This document shows, piece after piece, positions 1-6,261 of a DNA stretch of 20,223 bases. Numbering within the stretch: position 1 is the stretch's first letter; each line of letters starts with the position of its first letter. Source of the stretch: Cyanobacteria bacterium M_surface_7_m2_037 (GTDB taxonomy: Bacteria; Cyanobacteriota; Cyanobacteriia; PCC-6307; Cyanobiaceae); contig VGPP01000016.1 in the NCBI GenBank assembly GCA_016882585.1, positions 1-20,223 on the forward strand, given 5' to 3'. The translations under genes were made by a program, and so were the position numbers. The notes below the pieces were generated by a model, which was given only the letters and a program-made list of their open reading frames with translations, was not told the DNA's origin and searched no databases.

Positions 1-218
1 TCACGGGCATCACCGTGGCCTCCCTGATCGGCGGGGCGCTGCTGATCGAGGTCACCTATTCCTGGCCCGGTGTGGCCTTCCGGCTGCAAGAAGCGATCGG
101 CCAGCGGGATTACCCCGTGGTGCAGGGCATCGTGGTGGTGGTGGCGGCGCTGGTGGTAGCGGTGAGTGTGCTGGTGGATCTGCTGGTGGCGCTGCTCGAT
201 CCGCGGGTCAGTTTCTGA
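1..218 (+). CDS. ABC transporter permease, DppB/OppB type (3' end only)
   Basis: This is the C-terminal part of an inner-membrane permease of the peptide/nickel ABC importer class; the reading frame is open at the left window edge and ends in TGA at 216-218. The visible 70 or so residues contain the family's C-terminal pattern: a YSWPG motif, then EAIGQRDYPVVQG, then a long hydrophobic helix and a terminal DPRVSF. In DppB/OppB/NikB proteins this is the last cytoplasmic loop, the final transmembrane helix and the C-terminal tail. The substrate cannot be told from this fragment. Its stop overlaps the 3' end of the convergent hydrolase gene by 11 bases. The family call is firm; the substrate is unknown. 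Confidence 0.88.
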   Translation, partial: TGITVASLIGGALLIEVTYSWPGVAFRLQEAIGQRDYPVVQGIVVVVAALVVAVSVLVDLLVALLDPRVSF

Positions 219-1764
219 GGGCGTTGCTCCAGCTCTCCGCCTGGCGGCGGTTGAGCACGTAGGCGGTCACGCCGCCCAGCTGGCGCCGCTGGGGGGCGAT
301 TCCCTTGGGCAGGGCCTCCAGGAAATCAGCGGTGAGCCCCAGGGTGAGCGCCTGCACCCGCTGGGGCTCCACCCCCACAAACTCCTCGCCGAGCTGAAAC
401 AAGGCCTGCTCCTGGCGCTCAATCCGCACGGGCGAGAAATGGCTGCCCCCCTCCAGCAACACCAGGCGGCTCTGGGGCTCGTCGTCGCGAAGGAACAGCT
501 GCAGCTGCTCACCCAGGGGCGGTGTGATCAGATCCAAACTGCCGCCCACCAGCAGCGCCGGGGCCGGCAGACCGCGCAGACCGCGATGGGGCCAGAGCAG
601 GCTGCCGAAGCCGTTGAGGCTCACCACCGCCTGCAGGGGTTGCGCCAGCGGTTGCACCGGCGGCAGCGCCACATCCAACAGCTGGCACTGCAACAGCCGC
701 GAGAGATTGGTGAGCGGGATGCCATCGAGGGCGCGCTCGCAGCGGCGGGCCAACCCCGCTTCCGGCCTTAGCCCAGCGGCCAGCAGGCTGCTGAGCCCGC
801 CGAGGGAGTGCCCCATCAGCACCACCCGATCCCCCAGCCGCGGCAACGGCCCCTGCTCCACCGCGCGCACCGCGGCCTGCAGATCCAGCACCCGATCGCT
901 GAGGGTTTCTGCCCCCGGCGGGGGGCGCCGCCCCTCCAGCAGCTCCCGCACCGCCCGTTCATCGCTGCCGGGATGATCCAGCAGCAGCACAGGCCAACCG
1001 CGCTGCTGCAACCCCCGCGCCAACCACTCCAGCTGCGCGGCGCTGCCCCCCAGGCCAGGGCTGAGCAACACCCACACCGGGCGGGACCCCGCCCAGATCT
1101 GCAGCTCCAGCGGCTGGCGGCGATGGGCCACCGGCAGCTGCAAGCGCTGGGGGCTGCGCGCCGAACCCGGTTCCTCAGCCAGCCCAGACCAAAACTGCGA
1201 CACCCTCCGCAGCCGCTGCTGCTGCAACGCCTGCAGCGCGGTGCTCTGCGCCACGATCTGCTGGCGCCACTGGGCCGCCAGCTGCAGACCACCATCGAGA
1301 TGCAGCACCAGGCTCTCGCTGGGCACCGCGCGGAGCAGTTCGATCGTGGTGACCTGGCTCTGGCGGGCGAGCAACTCCTGCAGGGTTTGGAAGAGCAGCG
1401 GACCGGCGCTATCGCCCTGGTTGGTGCTGATCAGCTGATCGAGCTCCTCGAGCACCCGTTGGCCGGCCCAGCTGGCCAGGAACTGCTGGGCAAAGGAGCG
1501 GTCCTGCACCAGGGGAGCGCGCAGGACGCGCCGCAGCTGCTCCTGGCCACGGGGATCGAGCAGATCCAGCCAGGCGCGCAGATCGCCAGTCACATCCGCT
1601 GGCGAACGGCTCCAGGCCTCCAGGGCCACCAGATCGATGGGCAGGCGCAGGCCATCGAGCCGCACCTCGAGTTGTTCAGCCGCCCGGGCAGGGGTGATCC
1701 AAAGCAGGCCAGCCAGCAGACTGCGCAGCACCGCACGCAACGGTCGACGGGTTGGCACGAGCAC
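208..1764 (-). CDS. exported alpha/beta hydrolase with N-terminal DUF1400 domain
   Basis: The 518-residue protein starts with a basic stretch and a hydrophobic core ending ITPARA at residues 23-28, which reads as a Sec signal peptide, so the enzyme is probably periplasmic or envelope-associated. Residues about 30-160 match the DUF1400 region found in cyanobacterial hydrolases. The C-terminal half is an alpha/beta hydrolase: an oxyanion-side motif LLSPGLGG near 233-240, the nucleophile elbow GHSLGG at 318-323 (Ser320), a likely acid Asp411 in GGSLDL and a likely catalytic His442 in GGSHF. This supports esterase or lipase-like activity; the substrate is unknown. The start is a GTG; a second in-frame GTG lies two codons on. 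It is divergent from the MFS gene with almost no gap, and its 3' end overlaps the ABC permease gene. Confidence 0.85.
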   Translation of the reverse strand: MLVPTRRPLRAVLRSLLAGLLWITPARAAEQLEVRLDGLRLPIDLVALEAWSRSPADVTGDLRAWLDLLDPRGQEQLRRVLRAPLVQDRSFAQQFLASWAGQRVLEELDQLISTNQGDSAGPLLFQTLQELLARQSQVTTIELLRAVPSESLVLHLDGGLQLAAQWRQQIVAQSTALQALQQQRLRRVSQFWSGLAEEPGSARSPQRLQLPVAHRRQPLELQIWAGSRPVWVLLSPGLGGSAAQLEWLARGLQQRGWPVLLLDHPGSDERAVRELLEGRRPPPGAETLSDRVLDLQAAVRAVEQGPLPRLGDRVVLMGHSLGGLSSLLAAGLRPEAGLARRCERALDGIPLTNLSRLLQCQLLDVALPPVQPLAQPLQAVVSLNGFGSLLWPHRGLRGLPAPALLVGGSLDLITPPLGEQLQLFLRDDEPQSRLVLLEGGSHFSPVRIERQEQALFQLGEEFVGVEPQRVQALTLGLTADFLEALPKGIAPQRRQLGGVTAYVLNRRQAESWSNALRN

Positions 1765-1766
1765 AG

Positions 1767-2981
1767 ATGCTGTCAGCGGGCCGGCAGTGGTGGCACCAGT
1801 TTCCCGCGCCGCTGCGGGAGCTGGCCACTGTGCGGCTGGTGGCGAGCTTCGGGGCAGGGGGTGTGCTCTATCTCACCCCGATGGTGTTTCACCAGGCGGA
1901 TTTCTCCGCATCACAGGTGGGCAGCGGCCTGGCGGTGGCAGCGCTGGCGGGCACGTTCGGCCGCTTTGCCAGCGGTTGGTTGCTGGATCTGGGCCTCACC
2001 TGCGGCCTGCCGGTGCTGCTGGCCGGCCTGTGCGGCTTCCTCGGCGACGCCCTGCTCATGGGGGCCCACCAGCAGCAGGGATTTGTAGCCGGCCAGGTGC
2101 TGCTCGGCCTGGCCGGTGGGCTCTACTGGCCCGCGGTTGAGCTGGCTGTTCCGCTCTGCGCACCGCCGGTGGCCTCGGCGCGGGGTTATGCCCTCTCGCG
2201 CACAGCGGATGCGGGCGGCGTGGCCGGCGGCACCCTGGCGGGCGCACTGCTGGCGCAACTGGGCCATCTGCGCGGGGTGTACCTGGTGGATATGAGCGCG
2301 ATCGTGGTTTTGGCAGCGCTGCTGCTGTGGCGGCCGCTGCCGCGGGCCCTGCAAGCCGGCCGCGCCGGCGTGCCGCGTGTCGCCTGGGGCGACTGGTTGC
2401 CGGCGCTTGTGCCGATGCTGCTGCTGTCGGTGGTGGCCACGGCGATTCCGGCCTTGATGCAAAGCGCCCTCCCGCTGGATCTGGTGCGGGGCGGGCTGGA
2501 GCGTGACGCTCAACCGGAAACGATCAGCGCCCTGCTGATCGGCCTGCCCCTGGCCTTGCTACTGCTGATTCAGTGGCCGGTGGGTCAGGCCCTGGCACGC
2601 CGATCGGTGGCCGTGGGCCTTGGGCTGAGCATGGTGTGTTTCAGCGGCGGCACGGCGCTGCTGGCCCTCTCAGCCCTGAGCGAGCAGGGCATCGCGCTGG
2701 TGGCGCTGGCCCTGATGCTGCTGGCCCTCGGGCAGGCCGCCTTCCTGCCAACCTCCACCGAAGCGGTGGTGGAGCTCAGCCCCGAAGGCCATGGCGGCCT
2801 GGCCATGGCGCTGTTCTCCCAATGCTTTGCCCTCAGCGCCTTCGGAGCGCCACTGCTGGCGGGCCTGCTGCTCGATGGCCAGGGCCACGGGCTGGTGCTC
2901 TGGCTGCTGATGGCCGTGGTGTGTGCACTGTGCCTGCTCCTGATCGGGCCCATCCGCCGCCGAGCCCACGTGAAGCGCTGA
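1767..2981 (+). CDS. MFS transporter
   Basis: The roughly 404-residue protein is strongly hydrophobic, with about twelve predicted membrane helices in two halves, typical of the major facilitator superfamily. The N-terminal half has a Gly-rich first helix (ASFGAGGVLYLTP), a GRFASGWLLD loop after helix 2 in the place of the classical MFS motif A, and a GLAGGLYWPAVE helix. The second half begins near DWLPALVPMLLLS. No substrate-specific motif is recognisable; an export role is possible but unproven. I chose the ATG at 1767; an upstream in-frame TTG at 1752 would overlap the divergent hydrolase gene. The CDF gene follows 69 bases later on the same strand, so the two may share a transcript. Confidence 0.8.
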   Translation: MLSAGRQWWHQFPAPLRELATVRLVASFGAGGVLYLTPMVFHQADFSASQVGSGLAVAALAGTFGRFASGWLLDLGLTCGLPVLLAGLCGFLGDALLMGAHQQQGFVAGQVLLGLAGGLYWPAVELAVPLCAPPVASARGYALSRTADAGGVAGGTLAGALLAQLGHLRGVYLVDMSAIVVLAALLLWRPLPRALQAGRAGVPRVAWGDWLPALVPMLLLSVVATAIPALMQSALPLDLVRGGLERDAQPETISALLIGLPLALLLLIQWPVGQALARRSVAVGLGLSMVCFSGGTALLALSALSEQGIALVALALMLLALGQAAFLPTSTEAVVELSPEGHGGLAMALFSQCFALSAFGAPLLAGLLLDGQGHGLVLWLLMAVVCALCLLLIGPIRRRAHVKR

Positions 2982-3010
2982 AACCAAACCAGGCGATGCG
3001 CAACACATGC

Positions 3011-3022
3011 CCGCGGCCGCGG
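3011..3022. repeat. 12-bp perfect GC palindrome ahead of the CDF gene
   Basis: The sequence CCGCGGCCGCGG is its own reverse complement. It lies in the 69-base gap between the MFS stop and the CDF start, 28 bases before the latter. It could be an operator or a small hairpin, but in GC-rich DNA it may be chance. It does not resemble the A/T-rich Zur boxes known from cyanobacteria. Confidence 0.3.
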
Positions 3023-3050
3023 TAGCCCACACAATCGGAGCAGTGATGCC

Positions 3051-3980
3051 GTGCCCATGGCTGTTCACGATCACGGTCGCCGCCATCCGCAACAGCACAT
3101 CGGAAGAGCGGGCCTGGCCTCGGCCTTCCGCTGGAGCATCCTGCTCAACACAGCGCTGTCGGTGGCGCAGATCGTGATCGGCATCGGCTTCGGCTCCCTG
3201 GCGCTGATCGGCGATGCCCTGCACAACCTGGGCGATGTGGCTGGGCTGGCTCTGGGCTGGGGGGCAGAGCGCCTCAGCACCCGCCCGCCGAATGAACGCT
3301 TCACCTACGGCTTCGGGCGCAGCACCCAGCTGGCAGCGCTGAGCAATGGCGTGCTGGTGGCGATGGCCTCAGCAGTGGTGGTGGTGGAAGCGATCCAGCG
3401 GCTGCACAACCCCCAGCCGCTGGTGAGCGGGCCGGTGGCCTGGGCCGCTGCCGCCGGCATCGCAGTGAATCTGGGATCCGCCCGCCTGTTCGGCCACGGC
3501 GGGCACGGCAGTCACGGCAGGCACGGCGATCACAGCGGCCATTCCCACGACCTCAATCGCCACGCAGCGGTGGTTCACCTGGTGAGCGATGCCTTGGTGT
3601 CGCTGGCGGTGCTGCTCAGCGCGCTGCTGGTGGGCCTCACCGGCTGGCATTGGCTCGACCCCCTCACCGCCATCGGGGTCGGCATCGCCGTGGGGTACAC
3701 GGGGCTCGTGCTGATCCGCGATGCACTGGTAGTGCTGCTGGATGGAATCCCCAGCCACATCCAACCCGAGCAGGTGCGCGCCACGCTGCTCGCCTTACCT
3801 GGTGTGGTGGATGTCCACCACGTGCACATCTGGAGCCTGAGCACGAGCCAGGTGGCCCTCACCGCTCACGTGTGCCGCCGCGACAGCGGCATGGGCGATC
3901 TGGAGCTGCTGCACCTGGCAAAAGATGCACTGGCCGCCATCGGCGTGGAGCACAGCACCCTGCAACTGGAGCCGGGCTGA
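3051..3980 (+). CDS. cation diffusion facilitator (Zn2+-type efflux, CzcD/ZitB family)
   Basis: The 309-residue protein belongs to the CDF family, proton-driven exporters of divalent metals in the cytoplasmic membrane. It has about six membrane helices and the two paired metal sites of the family: H58xxxD62 (in GDALHNLGD) in helix 2 and H176xxxD180 (in HLVSD) in helix 5. An HxxxD pair in both helices is typical of zinc-transporting members. A loop before helix 5 (residues 149-171) carries eight histidines at mostly three-residue spacing. The C-terminal cytoplasmic domain follows, with a VDVHHVHIWSLS motif. The GTG at 3051 has GGAG ten bases upstream; the ATG at 3057 is the alternative start. 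It follows the MFS gene and converges on a small gene 12 bases away. Zinc as substrate is inferred. Confidence 0.9.
   Translation: MPMAVHDHGRRHPQQHIGRAGLASAFRWSILLNTALSVAQIVIGIGFGSLALIGDALHNLGDVAGLALGWGAERLSTRPPNERFTYGFGRSTQLAALSNGVLVAMASAVVVVEAIQRLHNPQPLVSGPVAWAAAAGIAVNLGSARLFGHGGHGSHGRHGDHSGHSHDLNRHAAVVHLVSDALVSLAVLLSALLVGLTGWHWLDPLTAIGVGIAVGYTGLVLIRDALVVLLDGIPSHIQPEQVRATLLALPGVVDVHHVHIWSLSTSQVALTAHVCRRDSGMGDLELLHLAKDALAAIGVEHSTLQLEPG
3495..3548 (+). repeat. 9-bp tandem repeat encoding the CDF histidine loop
   Basis: Six successive nine-base units each begin with a histidine codon. The first four begin CACGGC; the fifth begins CACAGC; the sixth is degenerate. The units encode His at residues 149, 152, 155, 158, 161 and 164, plus His166. 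The repeat stays in frame, so unit gain or loss would lengthen or shorten the putative metal-binding loop without breaking the gene. Confidence 0.75.
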
Positions 3981-3992
3981 AGGCCGAGGCGC

Positions 3993-4172
3993 TCAGCCTT
4001 TGCTCACCTTGGCGGTCCAGGCCTCGTGAGGCAGGGGCTCGGTGCCGTACTCCCAGTCATCGTAGTCGGGGTCGTTGCGGATCTGCTGGTGCACCTGCTT
4101 CTGCACTTCAAAGTCGTGCTGCTGGGTGGCGTCCTGCGGGGTGCTGCCGGCGGCCTGCTGTTGCTCCGTCAT
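3993..4172 (-). CDS. small acidic protein of unknown function (59 aa)
   Basis: I do not recognise this protein. From the ATG at 4172 it is 59 residues long, with a Gln-rich N-terminal third, then a charged segment (HDFEVQKQVHQQIRND) followed by PDYDDWEYGTEPLP and a basic end. There is no signal peptide and no membrane helix, so it is probably a soluble cytoplasmic protein. An in-frame extension to 4250 exists, but it has a composition unlike the rest and is probably not translated. The biased, hydrophilic composition of the second half looks like genuine coding sequence. Its stop lies 12 bases from the convergent CDF stop. It could be a lineage-specific picocyanobacterial protein; no function can be assigned. 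Confidence 0.6.
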   Translation of the reverse strand: MTEQQQAAGSTPQDATQQHDFEVQKQVHQQIRNDPDYDDWEYGTEPLPHEAWTAKVSKG

Positions 4173-4255
4173 GGGGCTCAGTGAGGTGCCACCATTTTGA
4201 GGCAAACAAGCGTGGGCGGCGCCCCAGCAGGAGCGAGCCGCGAGAGACACGGCTT

Positions 4256-4273
4256 GGGGCTCAAGCGAGCCCC
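4256..4273 (-). repeat. GC hairpin downstream of the frameshifted gene
   Basis: A perfect seven-base stem (GGGGCTC / GAGCCCC) with a four-base loop lies just after the stop of the minus-strand gene that ends at 4281. No T-run follows on the minus strand, so it is not a canonical intrinsic terminator. It may still act as a weak terminator or as 3'-end protection. Confidence 0.35.
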
Positions 4274-4280
4274 GTGGCGA

Positions 4281-4870
4281 TCACCAGAGGCCGCGCACCG
4301 GTGCGGCGGAGGGAGCCGATTCCGACACCTGGGTGTAGGCGGCGATGCAAGCCGGGGTGTTCACGTACCAGCTCAGCAGCGAGGTTTTGCGCTGGATGTT
4401 GGAGGCATCCACGTTGCACACATCCATCGCGCCCTGCAGCCGCTCATCCACCGGCAGCAGGTTCATCATGCCGAAACCAGACAGGTTGCCATCCACGGAA
4501 TCGAGAATGATGGCGCTGCGCACGGCCTGCAGGCTGTTCTGCTGGCTGTAATAAGGGGTGTAGTTGTTCTGGCCGATGCTGTTCTTCAGGACTGCACACC
4601 TTTATCGCTGTAGAGGAAATCAGCCACAGCCACCACGTCCACGGAGTAGCTCTTGGACAGTCCCTGCTGCAGCTCATCCTGGCTGTAGCCGGAGCGGGAA
4701 ATCAGGCCATTCGGCACCGGAGTGTCGTTGGTGCCACTCAGGGGATTCAGCACATCGGAGCGGGGACCAATGCAGTTGACGCACACGGTGCGGGCCGTGA
4801 GGGGAATGGCCTGGGCTGCGCCGCCGAACACAACGGCAGCTCCGGCAAGACCCGCAAGAACCTTGATCAT
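4281..4870 (-). pseudogene. exported DUF1400-like protein interrupted by a -1 frameshift
   Basis: The N-terminal frame (4586-4870) gives 94 residues with a clear signal peptide ending in GGAAQA, a CVNC motif at residues 30-33, and then FLYSDKGVQS before a TGA. The second frame, starting just before that TGA and running to the stop at 4281, continues without a break as LKNSIGQNNYTPYYSQQ and then AVRSAIILDSVDGNLSGF, MMNLLPVDERL, SLLSWYV and PACIAA. Adding one base near 4589 joins them into one protein of about 196 residues. The FL-S-x-x-G, AxRSAIILD and LLP pattern resembles the DUF1400 region of cyanobacterial hydrolases, here without any hydrolase domain. It may be a pseudogene or a sequencing error. 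No slippery heptamer is present at the junction. The family call is moderate; the frameshift itself is clear. Confidence 0.72.
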
Positions 4871-4952
4871 GGGTAGGGATGGAGGGGGTTCCTTCCTTTA
4901 CTAGCCACTTTCCGCTGACAAGGCATAAATCTGTAAGCGTTGATCAGAAGAG

Positions 4953-4970
4953 CGCAGCGGACCCGCTGCG
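4953..4970. repeat. inverted repeat upstream of the DUF1400-like gene
   Basis: CGCAGCGG and CCGCTGCG are exact inverted copies separated by two bases. They lie about 85 bases upstream of the frameshifted gene and about 90 bases past the ychF stop, both on the minus strand. This could be an operator, or a hairpin (seven-base stem, four-base loop) ending ychF transcripts. No T-run follows. Confidence 0.4.
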
Positions 4971-4993
4971 AACACCCACCTCACGCCCACACC

Positions 4994-5045
4994 AGCCAAG
5001 GCTTTGGATCGAAAAAGTGCTTACAACCTCTCGCAAAGCCTGGCT
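4994..5045. repeat. long-loop inverted repeat downstream of ychF
   Basis: AGCCAAGGCTTT at 4994-5005 and AAAGCCTGGCT at 5035-5045 are inverted copies with a one-base bulge, around a 29-base loop. On the minus strand this follows the ychF stop by about 12 bases. It may form the 3' stem of the ychF mRNA. Together with the repeat at 4953-4970 it fills most of the 186-base gap; no small gene is visible there. Confidence 0.4.
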
Positions 5046-5056
5046 GCAACTGAGCC

Positions 5057-6148
5057 TTACACGTTGAACAGAAACTCCATCACATCGCCCTCTTCCACCA
5101 CATACTCCTTGCCTTCCGCCCGCAGCCAGCCTTTGTTGCGCGCTTCCGCCAAGGAACCCGCCTCCAGCAGCTGCTTATAGCCAATGGTCTGGGCGCGGAT
5201 GAAGCCGCGCTCGAAGTCGGTGTGGATCACGCCGGCAGCCTGGGGGGCTGTCATGCCGGCCTTGATCGTCCAGGCGCGGGTTTCCTTTTCACCGGTGGTG
5301 AAGTAGGTGCGCAGGCCGAGCAGGGAATACGTGGCGCGGATCAGGCTTTGCAGGCCGCCTTCTTCCACCCCAAGACCCGCCAGAAACTCGGCACGGTCTT
5401 CCTCAGGCAGCTCGATCAGCTCGGCCTCCACCTGGGCGCTGATGCGCACGGTGCCGGCGCCTTCCTTCTCGGCCAGCGCCGCCACTTCCTCGCAGTAGGC
5501 GTTGCCCGAGGCCAGATCGTCTTCGCTCACGTTGGTGGCGTAGATGATCGGCTTGGCGGTGAGCAAGCCAAGGGGCTTCACCATCGCCGCTTCCTCCTCG
5601 CTGAGCTCCACGCTGCGGGCCGCGCCGCCCTGCTCGAGCACCGCCTGGATGCGCTCGAGGGCCGCATCCTCCACCTGGGCTTCCTTGCTGGTGCGCACCT
5701 GCTTCTTCAAGCGCTCACGCCGTTTTTCCACCTGGCTCAGATCCGCCAGACCCAGCTCGAGGTTGATCACTTCGGCGTCGCGGGCCGGACCCACAGAGCC
5801 GCTCACGTGGATCACGTCGTCGTTTTCGAAGCAGCGCACCACGTGCACGATCGCGTCGACTTCGCGGATGTTCGCCAGAAACTTGTTGCCCAGGCCCTCG
5901 CCCTGGCTGGCGCCCTTCACCAGGCCGGCGATATCCACAAACTCCACGCGCGTGGGAATCAGCTCCTTGCTGCTGCTCAGATCAGAGAGCTGTTGCAGGC
6001 GCGGATCCGGCACCGCCACCACACCCGAGTTGGGCTCGATCGTGCAGAAGGGGTAGTTGGCCGCCTCCGCTTGGGCGTTGGCCACCAGGGCGTTGAACAG
6101 GGTCGACTTGCCCACATTGGGCAGCCCCACGATTCCGGCTTTAAGCAT
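5057..6148 (-). CDS. ychF: redox-regulated ATPase YchF (Obg-family P-loop protein)
   Basis: This 363-residue protein matches YchF/OLA1 in length and order of motifs. The N-terminus MLKAGIVGLPNVGKST holds the P-loop at residues 8-16; DIAG at 72-75 is the G3 motif, followed by GASQGEGLGNKFL. The base-specificity motif is NVSE at 206-209 in place of the NKxD of true GTPases, which explains the preference of this family for ATP. Residues about 130-170 form a charged coiled coil, and about 280-363 are the TGS domain ending in EGDVMEFLFNV. YchF binds ribosomes and is linked to oxidative-stress responses in other bacteria. The ATG at 6148 is the family's usual start. It is divergent from the adaptor gene at 6262. 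Identification is secure. Confidence 0.97.
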   Translation of the reverse strand: MLKAGIVGLPNVGKSTLFNALVANAQAEAANYPFCTIEPNSGVVAVPDPRLQQLSDLSSSKELIPTRVEFVDIAGLVKGASQGEGLGNKFLANIREVDAIVHVVRCFENDDVIHVSGSVGPARDAEVINLELGLADLSQVEKRRERLKKQVRTSKEAQVEDAALERIQAVLEQGGAARSVELSEEEAAMVKPLGLLTAKPIIYATNVSEDDLASGNAYCEEVAALAEKEGAGTVRISAQVEAELIELPEEDRAEFLAGLGVEEGGLQSLIRATYSLLGLRTYFTTGEKETRAWTIKAGMTAPQAAGVIHTDFERGFIRAQTIGYKQLLEAGSLAEARNKGWLRAEGKEYVVEEGDVMEFLFNV

Positions 6149-6261
6149 GCGGGGAATCTACGAACTGCCCCCCGCACCCTTCGCCGGTGATCCACCCCAC
6201 AACCCAGGGGTGCGACCAGGAAGACTGGTGTGAGCGCAGGCGCAGGACCATTCCCTCCTCA

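Noticed and set aside
808..2088. 426-aa open frame antisense to the hydrolase and running into the MFS gene in another frame
   Set aside because: Gln/Arg/Pro-rich shadow of the hydrolase; both true genes have clear family motifs.
4586..4600. Programmed ribosomal frameshift in the DUF1400-like gene
   Set aside because: Rejoining the frames needs a -1 shift, but there is no slippery heptamer and no evident downstream pseudoknot; the RF2-type +1 context does not apply because the direction is wrong.
6155..6160. TAGATT as a -10 box giving a leaderless ychF mRNA
   Set aside because: It matches only four of six consensus bases and has no -35 at the right spacing.
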